NCBI GenBank assembly: GCA_036250195.1 | Contig: JAVHZZ010000006.1 | Location: forward strand, 78,701,369-78,765,368 | DNA length: 64,000 bases | From: Mixophyes australis | Taxonomy: Eukaryota > Chordata > Amphibia > Anura > Limnodynastidae | Reading direction: 5' to 3' | In this document: in pieces, positions 55,173-64,000 of the stretch | Numbering within the stretch: position 1 is the stretch's first letter | Layout of the letters: each line of letters starts with the position of its first letter | Notes under the pieces: model-generated | What the model was told of the DNA's origin: nothing | Seen by the model: the letters and a program-made list of their open reading frames with translations, nothing else | Databases searched by the model: none | Program-made: the position numbers and the translations under genes

Positions 55173-56480
55173 AAGCAGTAATTAATTTTTTGATTTACAA
55201 TCAGATTAAAAACAGTCGAATATGAGATTGTAAAATGTGTGCCTCCATTGTATATTGATGTGATTATACAAAATGGGGAAACAAAAGGTGATGTGTGGGT
55301 AGCCAAATTTACAGGGTGAAGTCTGGGGCTGTGCCTAGAGAGATGCTTTCACTGCTGACTTGATTATTTGTAGTACAGTAGGTAAACTACAAAAAAACAT
55401 ACATTGTCTTTTTAGCTACTATATGGTATTCACCAAGCCAGAAACCATTAGTCTATAGCAGTCAAACAATATGCATTTTTAGTATTCACAACCCCCCTCC
55501 ACCTGCCAATTCTTGCTTTCAGAGACAGTCACACATGCCTCCCTCACTGCAGACAATGCGCACTAAATTGTAGAAAATAGTTATAACAAACATTTCAGTG
55601 GAAATAATAAAAATCCAAGTATGTGGGGATCTCATTTTTGAAATTGAGTTTTCAGGAATTAGCCAGTTAAATGTGCTAAAGCCAAACTATTCTTCACCTG
55701 CAATTAAAGTGGACCTGTCACCTGCACACAGTGGATGCAACCATTTTGAGAACTGAACCAGCTCCAATGGCATCGCCGAGGCACTGTTTGACTTATATTC
55801 ATGAAAGACTGAACTGGTTACTAGTACTGGCCCACTTTCAACATCCCCATATGCATTGGTTTTCTCCCTCAGCTGCTATTTGTTTTATGTATTAAAGAGC
55901 TTGTAGTACACAATGGGGCCGATGCAGATTGGAACACCAATGTTAGGCACGCACTTGTGGGGGGGGGGTTACAGTTGCCGAGAAACCTGCCTACTCCAGA
56001 CAAGACTCATTTTTGGGCTGATCCCCTTCCACAGGACCGGCCACGGATCTACAGATCAGTTCCGATCCATTCCGCCTCACATCTGCAGTATGCGTTCTTT
56101 CACTGGGTGGGCGGCATGTCATAGTGTAGAACTGAAGTCTGTTTATCATACTGTCCTCTAAGCATGCACCACACTAGAAACTCTCATAACTTACCCTCTA
56201 TAAGTGCTTCCTCTCTCATATATGGACAGTCTCACTGCTTCTGGACCTTGGTGAGTAATGCCCACTAACTGGCCTTGCCCTACCCACACATCTACCTTTT
56301 CATTATTGTTGACATTTGAACTATCATGTATGCTATGTGGTGTCACCTCAAACAAAGTACAATAGCTTTTAATAAGTAACTTCATGTTTACTGTAACTAA
56401 ACCACATTTATGTGATTTTTCCTACAATATTAAAGTACCTTCTGCTCGTGAATAATTCTGTTATATCCTGTGTTTATAAC
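55173..56480. other. No gene recognised
   Basis: Non-coding. Includes a GGGGGGGGG run at about 55962. No repeat family recognised. Confidence 0.35.
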
Positions 56481-56489
56481 CATTTAATA

Positions 56490-57010
56490 GAGTAGTAATG
56501 ATTGGTAGTAATCATTTAATAGTGGGTGGGAAATAATACTTTATTGGTGGTGGGCAATTTATTTCATGGTGAGGCCTATTGAATTTAATAGTGGGGTCAT
56601 AGTAATCACTATTAATTTAAGGTGATGTGATGGCATTATTTAATTAATGCTAGGATGGTTTGGGTCTTATTAATTTAATGTGGGACTAAGTTTAGGGAGA
56701 AGGAGCGCTATTTTTTAATTGTGAATACCAATTATTTAATATTGGGGCAATTTGGGGGAAATATGTTTAATTATTAAACAGGAATACTAAATATTTAACA
56801 TTGGGGCTGTTTGGGGGCAAATAGGTGTATTTTTTTCATTTAAATGCTATTAATTCAATATCGGGGCTGGTAGGGAGAAAATTGGTCTATGTAGTAAATA
56901 TGAATACTGCTAATTTAATGTTGGACTGCTTTCAGGAAGGAAGCCTAATTACTACAGAAAATGTAGGTGCTATTGATTTAACTTCTGGGGTGGTTGGGGG
57001 AGGGAGGCCT
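56490..57010. repeat. Strongly diverged tandem repeat, unit about 60-75 bp
   Basis: Phrases of the form TATTAATTTAAT...TGGGG...TTGGGGG return about seven times with changing length. The copies are too different for a recent array. Confidence 0.65.
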
Positions 57011-57173
57011 AAATGGCCTCACACATTGCTAGACATCCCATATTTTATGAATCTTCCTTTTAACCTCCCAGGTTTCCACCATCCCAGGATCTAGACAAGC
57101 CGCAACTGAGCTTAAGGAACCAGTACCTGCAGGCAGTGCTAACTGCAAGAACAGGTAGGAGACCACAGCACAG

Positions 57174-57441
57174 CCAACTCTCCTGATTCTGTTGGGGCAG
57201 TCCCACTTAAATGTGACTGTCCCGCTCAGTAAGGACTTTGTCCCACAGCAATAATAGTTGGGATGTACTGCTCATTAAGAGCAAGCTGCATGCATGACAG
57301 TTGCAAGCATCTCGCCCTTAATAAGTAGCACAGTGTGAAACAGGACATCTATCCAAACTATCCTTGCAGTTGGAACAAAGTTCTTAATGAATAGGACAGT
57401 CACATAATATTAGGACTGCCCCAACAGAATCAGGGCAGCTG
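57174..57441. mobile_element. Fold-back element
   Basis: CCTGATTCTGTTGGGGCAGTCC (57182-) is inverted at the right end (GGACTGCCCCAACAGAATC, 57413-57431), with weaker pairing inward. Probably a MITE. Flanks not resolved. Confidence 0.65.
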
Positions 57442-60070
57442 GCTACCAATGCCCATATATAGAAGGGGATGGGAAGAGTTGATAGCCATGTCCATTGCAT
57501 ACACTCTCGGAATGGAAACCCCCCTCTAGAACTCCAGTGTTTGCCCCTGAGAGTATCTTGTGTGAAACATTGCGCATGTCCAGAAAGTGGGCACACACAT
57601 ATGTACTAATTCAGACTTGCGCAATACTTGCACTTATGTCCACCTGCACCTATCGGGATGGGGGATGGACGGGGCGTGCTATTGCTGGCTGAGTACAGTA
57701 AAGGTGTACTTGCATAAATGTTGCGCATGCAGATCTGCAGAAACATGTATTTAAGCCAGTTAGAAGGCATATCTTTTGCATCTGTTATAGGGCTGGTGTA
57801 CATGCAAGCTGATGATGATGACTTGTCGTAAACCAGGCACACGTGTATGGCTTAGGATATGGCTGAAAATACATGAATTTTCTGTGCTCTTTTTTTTTTT
57901 ACAGTAACTTACTCCCATTTTGCAGCCAACTCTGCACCAGCCCCTTTCTATCACCAAGATTTCTGGGCTCAAGGTTGTATCTATTCATATTTCCCAACTG
58001 ATAATAAAGTGACCTGTAAACAATGTATTATATGTTCTGCTGCTTTATGTGTGATAAACATGGAGACTTGTCCGCATCTCTGCAGCAATAATAATGAACT
58101 GTTATGCTGAGTGCAGCAAAACAAACAGTAGTCGTGGCTTACCATCAAGGTAATATTGTAGTGGATGGAAATACTGAGGGCAGATGGGACACTGACTACT
58201 GTCTTTACAAACTGAATTGATACGTCATATGAAATTTAAATAGTAAATAGGTTAAAAATATATATATCTATCTGGGTCAGAATTATTTTTTTGCAGATAT
58301 ACATATATATATATCAGATAATATACCCTCTATTGTAAATGACAAGACTATTATAAGTTATCTAGGAGTTCCGTGACTATATAGAGGCATAGGACTGCCG
58401 GCTTCACCTTAGAAAGGTTGTCATTGTGATGATTACATTCATTTATGCTGTATAGTCAGCGCTATGATACTTTTTTTCAGTTTGGTTTATTATTATTAAT
58501 GATCAGAGTGGAAAGGTAGAGCATTTTGGATGGAGCCCTTGCTGCTATCAGGCACCGAACTCACTTCCCAGCTCCGCGGTCCAGCGCCAGGCAGCCAACT
58601 CTTCCCTTAGACCTGCTCCCCCTAGTTACAGGACAGCAACTAGGGGGGGGCAACTCTTCCCTTAGACCTGATCCCCCTAGTTGCAGGACAGCAGAAACAA
58701 AAGTCATTTGTAACCTACGATCATAGGACCACTGATCTAATCTTGCCTGTCCATTTCAAATTACCTACACTTAATAAACTAACTCAGAGTACAGTATGGT
58801 GTAAGAATCTTAGGTCTCCTTTGTTGCAGCATTTTTTTTTTATTTCCCCTGTACCAAATCTCTTCCTTGCTTCCTGATCCTGAACCTTTACTTGTGACCT
58901 TGACCTCGGATTGAAATAACCATTTTTTTTGCCTGCTTATTATGTACTGCCACTGCCTGATCTTTTTCTACTCGGCTTGTCCTAACATTCCTGTGCTTTT
59001 GTGTACCGGTCTGTCATGCCTGGAACCCAGGCAGAACGCCTCAACCTATGTGCCACGTGCAGTGGAGCCCAAACTCCCTTGCGAGGGTCCCTGGTGAAGA
59101 GTGATTGCACATTATACTCCACATCTATGCTGTCTGACAGTTTAGGATTCATATATTTTCCCAGCAAGAGAGTGACACAACAACTGCCAGCCCCATCTGA
59201 CTAATATTCAATACAGATACTATTCTAGTGATTTCAATACAATAGAGCATTATAGAGACGGACATACAATACTGATAGTATTTTAATAAACAATATACAA
59301 GACATTGTAATGACTGTTTTTTATAACAGAGAGCATCTTAATGATAGATATATAATGCAGAGGGTATTTTATGATCTCTATACAATACAGATAGCATTCT
59401 CTTCACTACTAGTCAAAACACAAATCATACTAGTGACTACTATTCAATGCAATCGCTATTCTAGAGGCCACTGTACAATGCAAAAATAGCTTTATAATGA
59501 AGACCCCCCCCCCCCCCCCCTCCTCCTCCAGATCTTTTTTGGTGGTGGCCCAAATGACTGTACTTTGACAATAAAACATATTTGGAACGAACTGGGCCCA
59601 AAGTTGTACCAACCCAGGGACATATGCCCCACCTGCCAGTCCACCTCTGCACAGAGGTCGCTTTACCATTAATTTTGGCAATGTCCCTTATTCAGCCACT
59701 CTGTTGAGAAATCACGATTCCTTAAAAACCATAACATCCTCCCACTCCTGGATAGATGCATTTAGGCTACATGGATCTTACCTTTGTCTTGGAAGAAACC
59801 ACCTTCTTTAAGAGTAAGTAGGTGGAAAAAAATGTAAAGAACCATAGATTGATCATGGAAATATATGTATGAACTGAAATAGAAATACAGATTGAGTTAA
59901 AATTGTAAAATTAAAGTATCAATAAATAATAAAAATAATTAGACTAATATAGTAGTAATATTGGATATATACAATAAGACAAAATATTGAAATAGCAATA
60001 GAAATGAATATAAATAAAATAAAAATAAATATAAAAATAATAATAAATATAGAGTACAACCCTGGCGTTC
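57442..60070. other. No gene recognised; small repeats
   Basis: Contains a 54-bp direct duplication at about 58597-58692 (CAACTCTTCCCTTAGACCTG twice) and a run of about 18 C at 59505-59522 followed by TCCTCCTCC. 58860-59110 has a CT-rich, LTR-like flavour (GACCTTGACCTCGG, TGCGAGGGTCCCTGGTGAAG) but no ends I can define. Confidence 0.4.
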
Positions 60071-60908
60071 TGTCGAAGTCAGCAAATTGGATAAAGTCAT
60101 TTCAATTAAAGTCTAGCAAACTTGGTTGTCGCTGTCTGAAAAGATGCGTACGGTACACATCTACGTACAAGGGCACGCTACGGCGTGAAAGGGAGTACGC
60201 ATCCACTACACGTGGCAGCAACAGTAATTGGTCTTTTACCATACATTCGCACAAATACGCATACTTATAAAATAGTACACATTAATGGTAGTTGCAACAC
60301 ATAGTCAGTTATGTCGAAATATAGTAGTATTTATATGTTATATCAGAGTTACATGCATATTAGTGAAATACACGGAACAGGTCGAAGGAATCACATCATG
60401 AGTGGTATCATAATGAACCTTGTTACATATCCTACTGTTTGGTTCGCTCTGCGAGGGAATCGCAGAGTGCATACACAAGTTATGAATGATAGGGAATTAT
60501 GAACTACTTAAGACTAAGGAATCTTGGTGGGAAGAGCAGAGCATACCCCCTGCAGAGATGACCCCCTCTTTTGGAATCCTTAGGATGAACCAGCCAATGA
60601 TTGACAACCCCTTGGACATTCCTGAGACCTGGACCAATAGATGCAAGCTATACCATCTTCATTGTATTACTGTATTTGATTGTGTATATAAGCAGCAGCT
60701 TGTGATCCAGAGTGCAGACATCTTGTCCCCAGACTTCAGGATTGAATGACTGCACTGGATCCAGAGCGCCTGCGATAAGTAACGGCTGTATTTACTATTA
60801 CTTTGCTTGAGCATATTATTCTACTTATTGCGAATAAATCTTTGTGCTTTGGAAACACAAATCGAGGTTCGACAATCGTTATTGGTTAGTGACAATACGC
60901 ACATAACA
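60071..60908 (+). mobile_element. Solo LTR of the endogenous-retrovirus type
   Basis: 838 bp from TGTCGAAG to CATAACA, homologous to 1592-2382, with TATATAAG (about 60684) and AATAAA (60833-60838) in the expected order and spacing. GTTC flanks both sides (60067-60070 and 60909-60912), a 4-bp target duplication. No internal retroviral sequence is present, so it is a recombination product. Confidence 0.85.
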
Positions 60909-61915
60909 GTTCTGAATTCAAGTTGCAGTTCTGACAACTTGCTATTTTCACCAGCTATTGCATTACCCCTTGGAACTTTGCTTATGTTTATTGCTCACCA
61001 GTGTACTCCAGCTTGACTTTTGACTATTGCATTAGTTCTACAAATGCCGCACACGTTATCTTAGGTCCTGCACATCCTGAACATGTCATTAGAGGTACTG
61101 GTCGTGTATTACACATGTTGCATATTCATACATAACCAATTCCATGTTGAGTGCTGGTGTGGTAGCCTAGCAATGTACACATGGTCACAGGTTCTGATCA
61201 TATTTATGCTGCACAAGGTATTTAAATGTTTCTTTTCACATTTGTTATCTTGAAAGATAGCTAAGTGATTGCCCAAAACATTGAACACATTTTTTTCGTT
61301 TTGTGTAAATCTTAAGATTGCCTCTTATTACGTCTGTGTATTTGTGGATGCTCTCTTTATGGAGTGCACCTAGGCTACTGGATCAGTTAAGTGTCAATTT
61401 CTAATCTCTATATTTTACTTCATCAAAAATATGGCCTGTACTTCTAAATATAAGTCAGTACCTTGTGATGCATTATATAAAATCAGCATGATGATTTTTC
61501 TCTCTTTATAGAGATTCAGTGTAAAAAACACAAAATATATGCCCCTGTAGACTGACCCTGGAGACCAGGCACAGGAGGTATATGTAACTTTTCTGTCACC
61601 TAAGAAATGTCAGGAAGCTACACCTTCCACTTAGGAGAAGTGAAGGAGTCAGCAATGCAGAATGCATTATGCTCCCGCCCAAACCACATAGTTTTCCTGT
61701 AAAACCACCACTCAATGGGGGCTTTTCTTAGTTGTTGAATAGATGGTCTGTCCCTCTAAGTCTGAGAGGGGTTCAGTGCAGTGAAGGCGATGCATAGTGC
61801 ACTACACAAACGGACACTGCATCGCTATCCACTCACATTGCTTCGTTTTCGTGTCTCAGTCAGCAAAGCATCATATATAACAAATATTAATTAGTTCATT
61901 TCCCTAGCTGAACAT
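60909..61915. other. No gene recognised
   Basis: Non-coding, AT-rich flank. Confidence 0.4.
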
Positions 61916-62260
61916 ATTTATTAAAATTTTTGTAGTACTCCACAGTACTTTACAATTGGGAAATAAAAGAAGACAGGGTATTAAAAGACAGACAAATAAT
62001 TAAGAGGTCCCTGGTAATTCGGCTTTTGTATATAGGTCTAGCTGGATTGCAATGGGAAAAAAGTGCTTAGAGGGGCTATCTGATTATTGGATTTGGTAAA
62101 GTACAGGCAGTCAGTGTAGGGACTGGAACAGTAGTAGAATTTGTGAACAAAATGAGTCTTACCGTTGTGTTCAAAATACATAGTATGGTGAAATGGTGCT
62201 TAGGCAAAAACCAGTAGGAAAGGAACTGCATTAGTCAATGTGGTAGACTGAATGCATGGT
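61916..62260 (-). mobile_element. LINE 3' fragment (L2/CR1-like), tentative
   Basis: CCACAGTACTTTACAATTGG, AAAAGACAGACAAATAATTAAGAGGTCCC (split) and GGCAGTCAGTGTAGGGACTG read on the minus strand like the 3' UTR and thumb remnants of amphibian L2-like LINEs. No intact RT motif. Confidence 0.4.
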
Positions 62261-62266
62261 TTAATG

Positions 62267-62470
62267 CAGGGGTGGCCAACCCGCTGCTCTCGAGCCACAT
62301 GCGGCTCTTTGACTTTAAAATTGAGACTTCTGGCCGGCTGGGTGATACTCTTGATACTCTGTGGCTGTCAGCAGTGTTCCGGGCACCAACCGCCACAGAT
62401 CTGACAGCTCGGCTGACTGATAGCAATCGTGTCATGGTACCTCCTCTGCAACGCAAGGAGGTCACATTAT
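62267..62470. mobile_element. hAT element terminus fragment
   Basis: CAGGGGTGGCCAACC followed by GCTGCTCTCGAGCCACATGC is a typical hAT end. The opposite end was not found, and the extent to the right is a guess. Confidence 0.5.
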
Positions 62471-62639
62471 GACAGGCTATCTACTCAGGGAAGGAGGAGG
62501 AGAGTGTGTAGTCTGCTCTAATTTCTTCCTCTGCGTGAGATCCATTGTCTGTGTGAAAGGTGTGACAGGTTATTAAGGGGCATGTGAGAGGCTGATGGCA
62601 TTTGGGGATATCTGTTGGAATTTGTGGAAGTTTGATTGT

Positions 62640-62892
62640 CCTGTATAGGGCATGTGGTGAGGCCGATTGGCATGTATGGGGCATGTGGGAGGCTAATTGG
62701 CATGTATGGGACATGTGGGAAGGCTGATTGGCATGTATGGAGCATATTAGGAGGCGGAAGGGCATGTATGGGACATGTGGGGAGGTTCATTGGCATGTAT
62801 GGGACATGTGTGGAGGTTCATTGGCAGGTATGGGACATGTTGGGAGGTTCATTGGCAGGTATGGGGAATGTGGGGAGGTTCATTGGCATTTG
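62640..62892. repeat. Minisatellite, unit about 36 bp
   Basis: About seven units of the type GGCATGTATGGGACATGTGG plus GAGGTTCATT. The right half is more uniform than the left. Confidence 0.9.
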
Positions 62893-63217
62893 GAGATGTG
62901 TATGTAAGGGACACATGGTGTGGTCTGGTGGGCATATGAAGAGGTCTGAGAGGCATGTTGGCTATTTATGACTTTTTTTTATCCCCACGTCAACAGTTCC
63001 CTCCACAGTGATTGTGGATACAGAAGCACCATGAGCTACTGTGGAGAGACTGTAAGTACCCTTTGAACCCTCCTTCGCTGGACACAGCAGCAAGGTAAGA
63101 GCTGAGTTGATTATTATTCTGAACATTTTGTCAATGTTGGATATCTTCTTTGTCACTTAGCAAGATATAGTACATTATGTTATATTTTCAATGTATATGT
63201 GTGCATTATGTATGCGC

Positions 63218-63273
63218 ATGTCTATACTATACTATACTATACTATACTATACTATACTATACTATACTATACT

Positions 63274-63310
<37 letters not shown>
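63218..63310. repeat. (CTATA)n followed by (TA)n
   Basis: About twelve ACTAT/CTATA pentamers (63220-63277), then about 15 TA units. Confidence 0.95.
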
Positions 63311-63311
<1 letters not shown>

Positions 63312-63486
63312 TAAAGTTGGCTTTTTGTCGTTTCTATGGATATTTTTGGGATCTTAGGCTCCGACTGGTTGGTTACCTCTGGTTTAATGTTTTGCATTGT
63401 TTTGTGTAACATATGTGCATATTCTAAATATGTTTCTTAGATTAGTGGCGCTATATAAATAAATGGATGATGATGATGATTTTTCT

Positions 63487-63820
63487 TAGGGTGACACAGT
63501 GGTCAGCATTGCTGTCTTATACTTCTGGGGCCATGGGTTCCATTCTGCCCATGGCACTATCTGTTTGAAGTTTGTATGTTCTCCCATTGTTTGCACTGCG
63601 TTCCTCTAGGTGCTCCGGTTTCCTGCTACAGTCCAAAAACATACTGGTAGGTTAATTCGCTTACAACCAAATTATCCCTACTGTGAGTATGTGTTTGATA
63701 CAGAAATTAGACTGTAAGCTCTATTGGGGCAAGGACTGATGTGAATTACAGAGAATGTTTAGTCAAGCGCTGTGTAATATTTTGCCACTATATAAATAAA
63801 GTTTAATAATAATAATCAAT
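63487..63820 (+). mobile_element. tRNA-derived SINE with L2-like tail
   Basis: The head has an A-box-like stretch (ACAGTGGTCAGCATTG, about 63495) and a B-box-like GGGTTCCATTCTG (about 63535). The middle shares GTTTGTATGTTCTCCC and GGTGCTCCGGTTTCC with fish and frog HE1-type SINEs. The end has AGACTGTAAGCTC, CACTATATAAATAAAG and (AAT)n. A tail fragment of a similar repeat lies just in front (63441-63480: GTGGCGCTATATAAATAAATG and GATGATGAT). Confidence 0.75.
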
Positions 63821-63834
63821 ACATGAAATAGGAT

Positions 63835-64000
63835 TTTGGACAGACAGAGAGATTTAGTGGTAGGATTTATTGTTGTGTTGTCAATTGAAATATATATGTA
63901 TAAATATATGGCTGGTGGAAAGATAATTAGCTCAGTTTTTGAAATATTGAGTTTGAGTTGCAAAACGACATCTAACTGAAAATGACATGAAGACATTCAG
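63835..64000 (-). mobile_element. L2-type LINE fragment, runs off the window
   Basis: The minus strand reads QLKLNISKTELIIFPPA, matching the segment just behind the RT active site in the other L2 copies (LKINISKTELIVFPPS). The element continues beyond 64000. Confidence 0.6.

Noticed and set aside
59500..59530. C18 plus TCC repeats as a regulatory G-quadruplex
   Set aside because: The run can fold on the minus strand, but nothing nearby is a gene or promoter. A plain homopolymer is the simpler reading.
62481..62971. Cys/His/Pro repeat proteins on both strands
   Set aside because: They translate the 36-bp minisatellite. Frames differ only by phase.

Overview
The window looks like transposon-packed nuclear DNA from a vertebrate, most likely a frog or toad. 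That identification is inference. It rests on the mix of families seen: a Ngaro-type tyrosine-recombinase retrotransposon, Ty3/Gypsy elements with integrase ahead of reverse transcriptase, a Penelope-like element, L2-type and L1-type LINEs, a tRNA-derived SINE, Harbinger, Tc1 and hAT remnants, and many fold-back MITEs. I found no host protein-coding exon I can defend, no tRNA or rRNA gene, no CRISPR array and no operon. The only structural-RNA signal is a small U2 snRNA pseudogene. Nearly every protein-like reading frame belongs to a mobile element, and most are broken.

Layout, left to right. 1-2.5 kb holds a Gypsy-like LTR (213-1031) and an endogenous-retrovirus-type LTR with primer-site-like sequence and leader (1592-2570); a related solo LTR lies at 60071-60908. 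2.6-8.5 kb is a nearly complete Ngaro element: gag-like ORF, RT/RNase H, tyrosine recombinase and an SGNH-hydrolase ORF. A decayed relative of its 3' end lies at 35.1-36.1 kb. 8.9-13.5 kb has the U2 pseudogene, a GATA microsatellite and a minus-strand Gypsy element of Gmr1-like domain order, interrupted by a LINE and by fold-back DNA. 13.5-15.6 kb is a run of MITEs. 18.4-19.6 kb is an L2 3' half. 20-31 kb contains two pieces of a Harbinger transposase separated by a long inverted repeat, a SINE, a Tc1 element, a 2,009-bp solo LTR and an L2; an L1 sits inside the Harbinger tail with a 15-bp target duplication. 31.4-34.9 kb is a long L2 copy with endonuclease and RT.

The most remarkable part is 40232-50284. 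A Gypsy element bounded by a 4-bp target duplication (ATAC) carries two foreign inserts. One is a 4,964-bp array of 395-bp satellite monomers inside the integrase reading frame, flanked by a perfect 12-bp duplication. The other is a Penelope-like element with 295-bp inverted arms in the 3' LTR, flanked by a 14-bp duplication. The rest of the window (50.3-64 kb) holds MITEs, an L2 3' end, minisatellites, the solo retroviral LTR, a SINE and the edge of another L2.

The elements do not form a pathway together. What the window records is an order of insertions, which can be read from target duplications and nesting.
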